Assembly: GCA_036583965.1 (NCBI GenBank)
Contig: JAZBQD010000001.1
Coordinates: 22,429,569-22,493,568, forward strand
DNA: 64,000 nt
Source: Prunella strophiata
Taxonomy: Eukaryota; Chordata; Aves; Passeriformes; Prunellidae
Direction of reading: 5' to 3'
The position numbers and the translations under genes were made by a program. A model generated the notes under the pieces. It did no database searches and was not told the origin of the DNA. It saw only the letters and a list, made by a program, of their open reading frames with translations. This document shows positions 13,201 to 26,734 of this stretch, one piece after another (the stretch's first letter is position 1; every line of letters begins with the position of its first letter).

Positions 13201-15359
13201 AAAAGATAAAAAGCTAAATTTTCTCACTAGTCATAATAAAATAATTATCACACTGGCATTATTTACCTTTGTAAAACTTTTATAAAATCTTTCTGGCATA
13301 ACAGTAGGACTAAAGTTCCTGGAGTTTCTTTAATACCATACAAGGAGACCTTGAATCACAGAAATTCATGCACCAAACAAAACAACAGTTACACTACCTC
13401 TGCTACCCACCCAGACTACCTGCAGATGACATGGACACAAAGAAAATGAGCTGATTAAATTAATTTCCTTCCTCTTTCTCCCTGCAAACCATCAAGACAA
13501 AAAAGGTCCTGAGATGAAGTAATCAGTGCAGATCAGCACAGGCCCACCAAGCTCACATACTGATCACTAAAATGCAGATACCTGAGTGGCAGAGGGTGAA
13601 GTGCTGTTCTGAGGAAGAATCCTGAGCACTGCCCTAATGGCATCCCCAGTACATGCCCAACAGCCCCTGCATATGCTGTGAAGTTGGATGGCAACAAAAT
13701 GACTTCACCCTGGAGGGACTGCAGAGCTAACCATGAGTGCTGAACCCAGCCAGCCTGCACATCTCCCTCCAGACTCCTGCAAAGGAAGGATGTGGTGGTA
13801 CAGCACAAGGAAGCAGAGGGAACTGCTGAGGGAATTGCTCAGCTTGACCAAGGGATCAGATACACCCCAGGGAGTGAGCAACAGGAGCCAAACCTGTGTG
13901 TGCTGAGAGAGCAGCAGAGGGCAGGGGATGCTCACACTGCATTTCTGTCCAGCAGCCTCAACCAGGGGCTGGCCATGCCCATGCACAGCACACAGATTCA
14001 GTCATCTCCTCCACCAAGGTGCATTGTGTAGGACAGGCAAGACAGAAAACAGGATGGATTTGGGCAGCAGTGAATATTTCAATATCTTGATATCTCATTT
14101 TGGTAAGTGGTACAGGATTTGCATATTGTACTACAGGTTCAGAGTTAAGCCTGCCTTTATGGACAATAGTCAATATAGGACCACTATACATTCACTTTAT
14201 GCAACAAACTCTTGTCCAGTAAGATGTTTCATGGTTCTTGTTGTACAATGCCAAAGGTAACACCTGTTTTTGAGCTCATGTAGAGCTCTGTATAGGATGT
14301 CTGTTGAAAAATCAAATTACTTCTACATTCTTCTGAGTCCATCTACCTTCCAGGATCTCACCAGGAGGCAACACCAGTTTAAAAGAGGCAGAACCTACTC
14401 TGAGCATAGAGGACTTATGCAGTTCTCTCTTCTCTTCAGCTGGGAAGCCCACTCTCTCTAAAACTTAGATAAAAATTTACATTTTACTAGGGAAACACCA
14501 AGCAAGCCGAATGATACAGCCCTGTGTATGACACACTGCTGCACAAAAATCCCCCAACAGTGATGTCTACTCCTGTAACAGCCAGGATCCAAAATTCTAC
14601 CTCATTACCTACTCCTAAATTACTCTGAAGTACTTGTGCTCTAATGGCCACAAACCATAATTTTGCTCCTAAACAGATTTTTTCCTCTGTTAGGCTCAAT
14701 ACAACGAGTTTACAAGACACAAAAGAAACAAAATGTCCATGGCTTCCTACATGGATCAGCTTAATTACAGTTCCCTTGTCTTCATCAACCTGTCAGCACC
14801 AGCAACACACAGTTCACCACAGCCCTCCTGCAGCTGTGCTCCTGCTAGTTGCCAGATACAATTTTTGTGATTGTCTATGTCCAGAGATATGCTGCATTCC
14901 TAGGCATACAGTTAGGGGTATTTTCCTTTATTCCAGGCTGTCTTGTTCATAATCTGATGAACACCCTTGCCCAGGCAGAGGGGAGAAGCTGGGAAACATT
15001 CCAGTCCTGATGACTGGAGAGCTCTCTAATACCTGAGAGAAATGCTGCAGCCAGTAGTCACAGGGGTCTGCCAGCCAGGAATTCTGTCTGAGATTACACT
15101 CCATCTCCCTTCAGATCTAGGTTCTCACCTGCAGCAATGTTAAACATGAACAAAGCAACAACAAAATCACAAAGTGGGAACAAAGCACCAAGTCTGAAAG
15201 AAAGCACACCTCAAAATTCTGCAGCACCCCTGTGCTTGATGGCGAGTTCAGCTGAAGCAATGAGAATGCTACTTGAACATGCTGCATCATTTCTCAGATG
15301 CTGAGTATTGCAGCAAATGAGTAAGAAGAAAACCAATAAAGAGATCAGGAACAAAATGT
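10201..15359. other. single-copy non-coding stretch
   Basis: No supported gene. It holds an A-rich low-complexity patch (12600-12660) and, at about 12900-13200, an AT-rich segment with several ATTA/TAATTA cores that resembles conserved non-coding DNA. Overlapping short open frames at 13.5-14.3 kb on both strands look like chance. Confidence 0.5.
12600..12660. repeat. A-rich low-complexity tract
   Basis: Several runs of 6-11 A are broken by single G or short mixed bases. There is no retroposon body next to it, so it is not clearly a poly(A) tail. Confidence 0.8.
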
Positions 15360-16268
15360 TTCTGTGGACCTCTGGACTGGGTTCACATGGCCAGATTTTG
15401 GGGCTACAGGGGTGGCTTCTGTGAGAAGCTGCCAGAAGCCACCCTGGTGTCTGATGCAGCCAACACCAGCTGGCTGCAGGACAGACCTCGCCGGTGGCCA
15501 AAGCTGAGCCCAGCAGAGATGGCAATGCCACCTCTGGGATAACAGAATTAAGAAGGGAAAAGTTCCTCTACAGGAGCAATAGCAGTCAGTGAAGAGAGGA
15601 GTGAGGTTATGTGAGAGAACAGCTCTGCAGACACCCCAGGCAGGGCAGGAGGAGATGCTGCAGGCACCAGAGCTGAGGTTCCCCTGCAGCCTGGGGTGCA
15701 GCCCATGGGGAGGCAGCTGTGCCCCTGCAGCCCATGGGGAACAGAGATCACCTGCAGCCCATGGAGGAGACCCCCCTGGAGCAGAGGGATGCCCAAAGGG
15801 GGCTGTGGCCCTGTGGGGGACCTACAATAGAGCAGCCTGTTCCTAAAGGACAGCAGCCCATGGGAAGGGACACGTGCTGGAGCAGCTCATGGAGGAATGT
15901 CCCCTGAGGAAGGGAGCCCAAGTTCTCCCACTGAACATGAAGGAGCAGTTGAGGTCAGTCCAACACATGATGGACTGACTCAGCCCCCATTCCCTGTGCT
16001 CCTGCAATGCTGCCAGGAGGAAGCAGAGAAATTGGGAGTGATGTTGAGCCTGGGAAGAGGGGAAAACAGAGGGGAAGGTGTCTTAGGATATGAGTTTTTA
16101 ATTCTCATTATCCTTCTCTGATTTCCCCAACTGAAGTTGGTTCTGCCCTGACAGTAGCTGGTGAGGGATCTCTCCCTGCTTTATTCAGACCCACAAACAT
16201 TTTGCTGTATTTTGTCTCCCCTGCCCAGCTGAGGAGAGCAGCTGAGAGTGGCTTTGGTGGGCACCACA
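15360..16268 (+). mobile_element. decayed solo LTR, avian ERVL-like type
   Basis: The block matches, in order, landmarks of a widespread avian LTR I recall: a 'catggccagattttggggct' start region, a 'gtggcttctgtgagaagctgcc' block, 'cctctgggataaca' followed by a weak TATA-like 'aattaagaaggg', and 'gagagaacagctctgcagacacc'. A GC-rich stretch of repeated 'ctgcagcccatgg' units (about 15690-15900) follows. Near the 3' end are 'attctcattatccttctctgattt', 'ggtgagggatctctccctg' and 'gctttggtgggcacc'. No gag, pol or env sequence is seen on either side, so it is a solo LTR. Both ends are eroded: the expected final bases after 'gggcacc' are not recognisable and no target-site duplication was found. Assignment to ERVL is from memory and tentative; the LTR call itself is firmer. 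Confidence 0.65.
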
Positions 16269-19200
16269 GCTGCCCCAGTGCTCTGAATGATTTCTCATTT
16301 TCACATTACAGCACCTCTGGTTCACAGAAGAAAACTCAAAAAATTAATTGCAAGACTAATGTGTGCCTAGCAGTGGGAATTTTCTCATTAACATTTCTTT
16401 TTGTTAACAAACAAGTTCTTATGTTTTCTAATGACTTTTTAAATACCATCAGTGAGGACACTACCACCATATCCTGAAGCCATCCCAACCCCCAAATGGC
16501 TGGTGATCTCACAAGATTTTATAGGTAGCTCATGTATCCTTAAACAGAATGAGTTTTTGAACCCAGCACAGTGCAGGGAAGAAAGAGCTCCACATATTTC
16601 ACAATCCTCACCAACCTTTCCCCCTCAGTAGCAAAATAATTTCCATTTCTCCCAGCAGCAGCATCCTCATTTCATTTATAGAATAGTAATCCTCACCCAC
16701 ACTTTGTTAATTGTCAAAATAGAAAAGGATTGCGTGATGCAGCTGCAAAGAAGGTGGAACAGAAGCAGAAATCAGGAGGCAGTGCCATGAACAGAAACTC
16801 AGGTCCAGTGTCATTAAATGTGTGACCTCAAGAAAAAGGCTCGACTGGCTTTCAGTGCTCAGCAGACTGCATTTTTGTTCTGGAGTCATACACACACTTC
16901 ATTTGCACAGACATCTTGTAAATAGGTTAAATCCTGTCAATTTCAGGAAAAAAAAAGCAGAGACAGTGGCAGAGACACAGTTCCATATCACCTAGTTTGT
17001 AAGAAAACATCAAAATAAAAAAAATACATAGTTATATTTGTGTATGTGCCTCTCTTTCCCCACAAAACTACCTAACCAGTATGTCTATAGTAACACACTG
17101 GTGTAATAACAAAAGAATTCTTTTCAAAAGACTCGTGTTTTCAGAAGCTTTTGGTCATTTTCTCCTCACAGTTATCAAACCTCACCATGGTAATCTGAAT
17201 TCTCCTGGGAGCTATCAACACTTAACTGCAGCTGTAGTTTGCATTTCAGACTGAGCTGGCAAAGTAAGGACCTCTTGATCGTGTTCATTTTCTAATTAAG
17301 AAAAAATGATAAGCAGATGTAGGAGAGGGGGAAAAGGAAAACAAACATCAAACCCAAAAAATCCCCTTGAACTAGAAAATATCTACTTTCACTTGGGAGC
17401 TGAGGAACTGCATTATGAAAGAAAGAAACAACAATAAATGGGTAGTGGAAAATTAGCAAGGGAAATAATTATGTCAATATATAAGTAGTGAACAATTGAT
17501 TGACACAACAGTAAAGATTCACCAGAGAGATGCAACATAAGAAACTTGCCTCCAAAGCAAACAAACATCAGTACTGTGTGATAGAAAGTGTGTGTAAAAT
17601 CTTTCCCAAGAGACTACTAAACATGTTAAAAACTGCAAGCTAGTTTGCAAGACACAGTCTTGCACCTATTTAGCTTAGTTCTAATCAAGTGCAATACTGA
17701 ACTACAGACTTCAAAATAACAACTACACTTCAGGCTTTCTACTCCTCAGATAAGGGCACTTATTGAGCATGAATCTCCATCCCCTCTCATTTCCAGCTAC
17801 AATATGCTCAAGCCATGAAGAGTGACACTCAGAATCATTGTCTTCAACTGGAAATCAGAAATCAGCAAGGCAGAGCAAAAGCTCACCTGCCTCAACACCC
17901 TGTTCTGACCACAAGAGGATGCCCAGGACACAAAATCAGATTCTCCCAGCCTCCTAGAATTTGGATGACTGAGACCAGAATCTTTGCACAAGAGGACACA
18001 AAACCCAGAACAATATAGGAGAGGGAAAATTCAAACTGTCCACATTCTTTCCTGTTTGCAAGACAGGTGATACTAAACACAACAAGAATAGTGGGGGAAA
18101 AGGACCGTGGTTTGTATTGTGTTCAGGGCAAATCAAGGGGATGTGCTTATTGCTGCAGTGAACAAAAATGGGTTGCTGGGCTGTAATTCCTCCTAGCAAT
18201 CACCAGCAGCTGCTGATGACATGGGGCTTACTGTGGCTCTAGCCTCTGTATTTGTAGAAGTTGCATAAAGACTGGAATATCAGACCAGGCTCTGTGAGTC
18301 ACACCAGACTTGTAAGCTCATACAAATCTCAGACTGGTTTAGAGGCCAATTTGATGAATATGATTACAAACCAAAAAAAAAAAAAAAAATCATTTTATGC
18401 AATAAACTGAATGCTACCAGAGCTGGCTCTTGCAAAACCTTGCTGCGGTTCTGAAATACTCAGAAAAGCTGAGAACCATAAAACAGTTCAGCAGCTAAGC
18501 CACAGGACTAAAAAAAGCCAAAGAATATCCACAATGTCTGATATAGTTTGGTTGTGAGTTCGTAGCAAATGGTTTTGTGTGATTATGAAGCATCACATTT
18601 TCTGAAGAAACTTGCCATGAAGCTACCTAAGATGACTTTAAAGTTGTTTTGTAAAAGAAAAGCTCTCAAGCCCAGCTGGTATTTGTTTGGGTGAGGTTGT
18701 TTTAGGAAAGAACAGAAATATGGTAACCTGGACATTAAGAGAGTGAAAGCCAGTTCAGTGGTGCAAGTCATTGCTTGGAGCTACACAAAGGACAGCACCA
18801 AGATGTCTTCATTGCATCAGCTTATCTTCATTGCAGTTATTTTCACCCCTTTGTGCAAATACCAATATTTAGTAAAGATGCAAAGCACAGGCCTGGGTGC
18901 TCATGCCCATTGTCAGAGGCTGTGTGCCCCAGCTGGGCAACTGCACGAGCCCTTAGGGCTGGTTTCTGCAGCACTGTTGTGCTCCTGTCCCTCAGTCTGT
19001 CTGTCCCCTCTGCCTGAAGGGATGGCATGGTCACTGCTGTGTTTTATAGTGGCAATAACCCAGGAATCTGCAACGGAAAAAATTTAATTCCCATAATTAA
19101 CCTTTTTCTCACAACAACAGCAGCAATGTATCTGAGGTCAGACCTCATTTAAAAAGCCTGTGCCTCCAATGTTGGTGTGTGTAGTTTTTGATAAGAGATT

Positions 19201-20827
19201 AAAGGGATTTTTTCCTGTGTTCACATCCTCCTCAGACAGCAGGCTTTGTCTCACTGTTTGAACAAGCACTGGTAATAATCACAAGCATCTTTGGAATTAC
19301 AAATAGTCACTTTGTGTATAGACATGTCCCAGAACAGTAGCAAAATATTTCTGGGTAATTTTTTTCTTCTTCTTCATTTATTTTAATATAGTTAAAAGAT
19401 ATTTATTCTGGAGATTGATGTTTTAAAAAGTATTTGAACCCCAGCTGCCATGTACCTATTTCTTGGTGTTTAAGACAGAAATGAGTTTTAAGCCTACTGT
19501 TCTTTATGAATATGCATATTGGTTGGTAAAAGACTCTTCTACTAGATACTATCAGCAGGTAATCAGCCTGCTTTATTATTTCACTTTGTCTGATCAACAA
19601 TTTCAATTTGACACCATTTGTTAACCTGGGACGTTTGATGCAGGTGCAATGGAGTCCTTTATCATGTATTGGATATTCTTCAGTGGTCTTATGTCCTTTT
19701 TATTTTTTCTCTGGTATTATTAGGTGTCTACTGCAACTGAATATTTTACCCTGAGGAGTTTCAATTATTTATGAACATGGAATATTTGCTGGTTTTCAAA
19801 GTATATGGTTTCCATTCACCATCTAAATGACTTTGTACATGAACAGAATAATCTGTGCTTAATTTTCCACATGCTTTTGCAGATCTGTTTAGAGTTCCCA
19901 GTTCACCTAATTTCCTTCCTCAATCATCAACTTTAATTGAGTTTTACACCTTTTATGAAAGAAAATAAACTAAGTAAGGTGGCTTGAATAATAACCTACT
20001 CCTAAGTCTTCACTTAACTAAATTGATCTCTCTCATGAAAAATAAAATCTTAGATTAAAAAAGAAAAAAGGGTCACTCTCTAGTGACTTCTAATATGTCT
20101 GTATTCTCTCATCTGATAAACCAAAAGTTTGTACCTTCCTCAGCTATGTTGTGGATATGATCCACTCACAAAAACCATGGAGGTCTTTCAAAGTCAGGTT
20201 TCAAACTACCTGAAGTTGCTCCCATTAATACTGAAAATTATTTTAGCAGGACCATTTGCAAGAGTGGGGAGTAATAAATTTAAGAAAATAGTTCATAATA
20301 ACTTGTGACCCACTGATCTTTCTCTTGAAATGCTGGCAAAATTTCACTGACATAAATGATGATTCCTCAATGATGACTCCAACCTCTGTTTCAAAATAAG
20401 AGGTTGGAAAAAACCAAAGATTCCAAGAACCACTATGTATTTTAAACTTCTTTACATTGAAGAATGAAATAAAACCAAGAACACAAGTTCCTCCTCTGCA
20501 GGATCAACACAATTTGCTTACAGTTATGAAGCAAAAACTACAGCAAGGTGGTATCACCTATAACAGAAGTAGGCAAATCCCATTTATCATCACTGCTGAT
20601 GGCAATGCAAGCTAAACAGTTTAAACCAGCCCTTCTCCAGTGACAGGCAGCCCTTGTTTTCCAGCTTCCCAGACTGCAGCCCAGCAAGCCTTTCTCCTCC
20701 TTGTTTAGAAGGAGTAACACCTATGCAAAAGGATTATCACCTTTAAAGCACAGCCAGCTGAGGACAGTGGTGACCCCACACAGCTGACCAGGCAAGCCAC
20801 AGCCAGTCAGAAATCCACACCCACAGG
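16269..20827. other. single-copy non-coding stretch
   Basis: Nothing recognised apart from a pure 17-base A run at 18373-18389. Open frames are short and unsupported. Confidence 0.5.
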
Positions 20828-20836
20828 GTATAAAAG
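20828..20836 (+). promoter_or_regulatory. isolated TATA-box-like sequence
   Basis: The sequence gtataaaag, within ccacagggtataaaagccag, is a strong TATA match. No transcript, CpG island or recognisable LTR surrounds it, so it is a motif only. A short palindrome (gaacaattgttgttc) lies about 30 bases downstream. Confidence 0.15.
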
Positions 20837-23800
20837 CCAGCACACTTCTGCATACAAGTATGAACAATTGTTGTTCATGCCCCAAGCCTGGGAGGCTGTA
20901 AACCCAAGCCCACCACATCACATTCATGGTGTCTGTGCTCAGTCTAACGTGCTCAGCAATCCAGCAACATCAGAAGGAAAAATTTGTTTTCTATTAAAAC
21001 AGAAAAATGAACATCCAGAGAAATACCTTTCACTCCCTTAGGTTAAAGAACTGCACTGAATTGCCCCAAATCTTTGTCCAGCTTCCACTGAGACCTGAGA
21101 TGACATCACTGGGAGTATTGCTGGGATCCTACCACCTATCACCTGGAAATAATTTTGGACAATTTCTTCTCTTTCCATACCCAACATGTGTTTAAAGCAT
21201 AAGGGAGATCAAAAAGGCCTAACAGGGAATTTACATTCTACTTCCTTTCCCTTCAACAGTATCATCAGAAACATTTGATTCACACAGCACAATAACAATA
21301 CTGTAACAACTGAGACGTGGACTCAGACTGGCAGTGAATCTGAGTTGCTTATCCAAAGAAACAAGCTGCTTTTATGCACCTCTTCAAGACACAGTATTTC
21401 CCTGTATGGGAAGTCTCACTAAGTGACCCATCACACATTGCCATTTCAGCAACACTTTCCTCATGTCCCTATAGGGGTGATCACCTGCTGTTCAGGGGTC
21501 TGACAGCTTCCATCAGGCTCCTCTCCATAGGGCTGTGCCATGTGGCACCTCCTTCCTGCAAAGTAAGGTGGAGACAAACTTCCCTGTGCTGCCATGGAGT
21601 TCTGCAAGCACATCCCATAGCCTGAGACTCAATTCTATTCTATCTCTTCTCACACAACACCAAACTTCATTGCCAGCTTTCTCCTGAGTAAACACAAAAA
21701 CCAATGAAACTCCACATGTCTAAACTATAACCTTTGTTCAAGAATGCCCAAAGGAGCAGAGTCTGTGATTCCATATTTTCCTCTATGAATCACCACAGCC
21801 TCCATATGGACAGTCCCATAGCCAAATCCTTGCTTACTCTACAGAAGCTTAACATCTGAAATTCATTTTCTGTACTTTTCTGTAGGAAATAGCAAAAAAA
21901 AGGCATCACCACTACGCACATGAACAGTCATGATCAGATAGACAAAAATGTGTAGTTTATCCAGGAAAATACAGGGCCTCTAAGAAGCAGATGTAAATTA
22001 GAATGACAGACAGAGGTAGTGCCAATGAAACCATGACAGGGATGTGTAGGAAAAGTAACTTCAGCTTACACTGGATTTGAGAAATACAATTCTTCTTTTC
22101 ATTCTCACAGTCCTATGAGAATGGCTGGCTGCTAAAAGAAAAAGTTAGATATGCACAACCCCAGTTGAGCTCAGGAGACTGACACCTGCTCTGCCTTTAG
22201 GTATGGGCATTACTAAATACATGAGAGCAGTGCTGGAGCAAACATTGATATCACCCCCTGAGCACACCAAGGGCCAGTGCTGTCAAGATTGAGGGGCACA
22301 AAGTCATGAACCTGAAGGGGAGCCCTTCCTGGGAAGTGTCCTAAATACACCTGTCCTGCACAGGGAACAAAGGTCAGGGTGCAAAAGCATTAGCTAAGCA
22401 CCCAGCAAGTAATTAGCTGGACATTTCTGTCTTTTCCAATATAACTCATTTTGCATATCTGTTTTTCCTTTCACACTCTTATCTTTGTCTTCATAAACAT
22501 GTGTATGTTCCACATTTTATATATCAACTTCTTTCCTTTTTATCACAACTGGGCTTGAATATAGATGTTTTTTCAGATCCCTGATTTACACGAAAGCATT
22601 GGGAATGGCAAATTTGAGGCACAGGGTCCCAGCACTATGGACCAGGTGATTTCTCAGGCACAGAAATAGTATGCTTGAGAGGAGATGGTGTCCTTTGGTG
22701 CCCAGCAAGAGCTGGGGAAGATCTCTGGGATGTGCCAAGTCAGTAGGTGGAACACCCACAATCACCAACAATTCTCATAAAAGGGGCTTCATTAATCTAA
22801 CACATCCCAGAAAGAGAGACTGAGAACACAAGAGAAGGAGGGGTTCAGACTGAGTCCACATTAACAGAGAAGTAATTTGCAATGTGCAAGTAATGGTTCA
22901 AGCTGTTGTAACCTTAAAAAGTCCATGCTTCCTTCCTCCATCTGGATGATTCCCTAGAGACTGGGAGACCTTATCACTTGGGCAAGGATACCAGAATAAG
23001 AGAACATCTTTTGTTCCAGTAAGCCACAAAGGCAAAAATATTCACTACTAAAAAGCTACAGATGGAATCCAATTAACAATGCCTGACTTCTCTCTTATAT
23101 TGTGAAATATCTAAAAAGACTGACTCAGATATGCTCACAGCAAAATATAAATTTTATGTTATATTCTTTTGTGTACATTAGGGACATAAAACCAAATTTA
23201 ACCTTTATTTAATTACCCACAACAACTGGAATATTCTATATAAAGAGGTATGGTTTAGAAAAAAATTGTAAATTTATCACTTTGATGCCCAAGCTGCTAA
23301 TCCCTAGGATGTACTCAACTACTACATGCCTGCAAAACTGACACAGGTGTTATTTATATAAAACTGCTGAAACTGCTGCTGTTCACCAGGCAGATGGATT
23401 GAGTCACTACAGTACAAATCTCAGAGAACAACTGTGTGCAGAATGTGCTCTGTCACAGTTTGTGACTCCCAACTCACACTGCTGGAATGCCTTTGTAAGG
23501 CACAAGCAGGATGCCTGGAGGAGATGTCACTGCACTGGCCACACTTTGGTCATGGTGCACAGGGTAAATGCTCCCACATGTTACCATGCAAATGCTCAAT
23601 GCAACAGGCTAATAATGCACACAGTATAATTAATCCTTACTAAAAATTCTTTACACTGAAAGTTTTATTCATATACAGGCATGATTTGACAAAAGGGAAT
23701 AGTGGAAGAAGAAGCAAGTTTTATCAAGCCAGTTCTGCTGCTTTTTCTATAATTTAAGTAGAGAAAATAATTAACTGATGATGATGTTGTGTTTGTGAAA

Positions 23801-24689
23801 GAAGTGTGGCATGAAACATCCCACTGCTGTCCAAACAGCTCATTCTGCTGTCATTTGCCCTGCTAGCTGGGACAGACAGAACAGCTGAGAAAGCTGTCAC
23901 TGAAGCCTCCCTTCAGTCCCAGGAGAGGTGGGACAGGCACTCTGACAAGCATCATCTGCCCTCCTCCCAGAACACTGAAACAATTCAGGGCCAAAAGCCC
24001 TTGGAGAGATGCTTAGTCAGACAAAGTTTCAGCTGATATTCTGGTTTCTCTTAATATTTGTCAAGTATGCATGGCTGCATCCTTCATTATCAATAGACAA
24101 TTAAGCAGATGTAGTCTACTGTAATAGAAACTTCAATTTATCATGTAATGAGACAGACATTGCAACAGTAATTGTCTACTCTGACAAGGATTAAAAAAAA
24201 AAAAAAAAAGTTTGAATGTCTGTTGAGATTTTGTTATGATCAGGCCATAAACACTCTCTTCTGCTGGCTATTCTACCGCAGGTAAAAAACCAGCAATTGA
24301 GAACTGATAAATCATAGAATTTTTTTCATATGTGTCCAGTTGACAAAAGAAAAAACATCTCCTGAATAACTGTGACTCCCTGAGTGTCTCTGAGATCCCT
24401 GGCTTCCTCAGATTTCTGTCAAACCTGTCATTTTCAGTAAAACAGTGCTGGGAGCAAGTGACTCAGAACTACTCTATTAATTTAACTCTTCATGCTGGAA
24501 TAAAATCCCAGCTCATATGCAGCACAAAGTTGTTTAACCGTCTTAGTTCCATAACCACAAAAGCAAAAGAAAAAAGGCCTTTCTAAAACTAAAACATTTG
24601 AAGGCTAGAGAAATGTTGTTATTATGCATGAAAAGCATGCTGCACTTGAAGCACAGACACTTTGCTGTCCTGGAAAAAGCACCACCTCA
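20837..24689. other. single-copy stretch with one weak exon candidate
   Basis: On the minus strand a good acceptor (ttggtttttgtgtttactcag) ends at 21684 and opens a frame to 21513 whose peptide begins EKAGNEVWCC. It has only a mediocre donor (GAG|GTGCCA). The segment 24040-24190 looks like conserved non-coding DNA (see findings). A 17-base A run lies at 24193-24209. No gene is identified. Confidence 0.35.
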
Positions 24690-25240
24690 ATCATCAAACA
24701 GATCAAAAGCAGCCATTTGCTCAAAGTAACGGGCTGCTTCTGTAAAATTGTCACACATCAGTGATTTTGCCATTCCCACACCTCCACTCTTGAACACTCA
24801 GCAATGACCTGATGATCCACCAGGACAGCTGAAGAATGGATTATTGTTTGTATATAAAATATAGCAACCATGGCCACAGATATTCAGTGCACACAAAAGT
24901 AATTTAAAAATCTTTCATTTGGTCAGCAGCAAACTTCTTGTTGCGATGTGCCCACAGCTTTCTGTAATCTTCCAAGTACAGTGATGCCTTTGCTCACAAA
25001 TGAAGCCGTGTATTGGCAGACTAAAGGATTTGTCATTCTCCAGTGTTTCATTTTTATGAACCTCAGAAAGGTTCCAGTCAAGCTTCTTATCAACCAGCTG
25101 CAGAAATCTTACAGCTTCATTTTAAAACTCCGGGCTGTCCTGTGCCCAAAACTTTCTTGCAACAAGCCAAGATTACTGTTCATTGTAATTAGGGCCAGCA
25201 CTCAACTGGCCAAAAACAGGAACCAAGTACATAGGGGTTG
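24690..25240 (-). pseudogene. degenerate protein-like stretch, possible pseudogene relic
   Basis: Read on the minus strand, one frame from about 25230 to 24970 carries protein-like sequence interrupted by two stop codons (segments such as LVARKFWAQDSPEF and NEAVRFLQLVDKKLDWNLSE). The reading then passes to another frame (YLEDYRKLWAHRNKKF, about 24978-24930). After a disrupted gap it resumes (VLVDHQVIAEC, then a frame change to GGVGMAKSLMCDNFTEAA) and ends RYFEQMAAFDLFDD at a TGA at about 24690. Charged, helix-like segments continuing across frames with a plausible C-terminus suggest an old frameshifted gene copy. The parent is not recognised and no poly(A) tail or intron junctions were confirmed. 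Chance is possible. Confidence 0.3.
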
Positions 25241-25520
25241 AAATAATTACCCACAAAGCATGGGAGAGGTTCTTCATACAGCTGGAGTTAAGAGTTGTTG
25301 TAAAGAGAGTGGGAGGGGATAATATTCAACTGTTTTCTTCTGTGCTGTGTACAGCTGTTCAAGTGAACAGAGAGGTGTCCAAAGACACCACATTAACCAT
25401 TGCAACAGGCACAAATCCAGTGGGGCAGAGAGGAAAAGCTACACAAGGTGGATAGATACTGCCACAGTGCCACTGACCATGGAAAAAACACACATTTCTA
25501 ATATTTTTACATGCCAATTA

Positions 25521-25560
25521 AGAGGAAAAAAAGAAAAAAAAAAAAAAACACACAAAAAAA
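25521..25560. repeat. A-rich low-complexity tract
   Basis: Long A runs are broken by g, cac and cacac. No retroposon is recognised beside it. The overlapping Lys-rich open frame is an artefact of this tract. Confidence 0.85.
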
Positions 25561-26576
25561 CCAAACATGGTGGGGGCAAAAAACTGGAAGTTTCTTTGCA
25601 AAGAGAACAGAGATTGTTAACCCAGTGACAGATGTCCAGTTCATGTACCTGCTCCAGGACTGCTGCAGCACCATCCTAATTGAAAATGGGTCTTCCAGAA
25701 TATCATACAATTTTGTATGCCATTATCTCCAAGGAAATTTGAATTTATTTAATAAATTCAAATGTTTGTGTCTTCACAATGTTGGCCATAACTGAAAGTT
25801 GTTGCAACTTTGCCCTGAACAGAATTATTGAGGCACTTGGCTGCCAGCCATCAATAGCTGAAACTATTGTGATTTGGTAGATTTTTTCCCCCAGGTTAGC
25901 AGAGATTATTGAAAAAGCTCAATTCTCTTAGCCTGCTATTAAAATTGCCAGCCAAGATCATTCTTTTCTAGATTTACCAGTCTCAGCTGTCTGGGGTTTG
26001 AATTACAGACTGTCCAAATCCTCGTTATGCTGCCAGCCTTGCAGAAGCACCAAGAGCTCAGTTTCCATGATGTTTGGCATGAGCCATTTTACACATATCA
26101 CACACACATCACTCCCCTGAAGGAAGCACCTGTGGAAAACTGCTGGCACTTCTACTCCTGCTCTTGTCCTTCAGTGTCTCACTCTTCTACTCTCTTATCA
26201 CATCACAAAATTAAATACAAGTTTCAAACCATGCCTGACAACTTTTTGAGGTTTCTGTTATCTCTCTTGTTCAAGAATCTGTCTTCCAGTTCAGTAATTT
26301 TTTTTCACTTGCCTGTAGGATGCTTGACTTAATTTACTCCTAAAGACTCCAGTCCTCCTTACTGTATAGAATTAATCTTTGGGGTATTGAATGCCTTTTA
26401 TTTTTTCAGCAAAAACAAAACACTCCTCTGTTAAATGAGGAGTCTTTAATTAATATAAAAATAATAAACAGAAGAAGCTGATGCTGGAAAAAAACCCAAA
26501 ATTCTCCATTTCAAGTCACAGGGCAAGTCACAGGGTAAAAACTTTGATACAAAATGTTTTTATGCCTAACTTTTAC

Positions 26577-26734
26577 CCAAGAAAGTAAATTAATTATTTT
26601 CATATTGTTACATTTGATGCAGATTGAACTATGAAAAGCTAATGCCACCACAGTACAAGTGGAGGGACAGGGCTGGAAAAGACTCTGCAGCAGCCCCACA
26701 GCTGCAGATGTACAAACTGAACTAGAGAGTACCT
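26577..26734 (-). other. candidate internal exon C (phase-linked trio)
   Basis: A strong acceptor (ttgttgtctttcctccacag) precedes 26734 and a donor TTGG|GTAAAAG follows 26577. The 158-bp segment is open when entered with two bases of a split codon and leaves in phase 0. Its peptide begins with a Val-Leu-Ser-rich run, contains the Leu-rich AAVGLLQSLFQPCP, and is cysteine-rich toward the end. It joins in phase with the candidate at 27156-27213. No domain is recognised. Confidence 0.22.
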
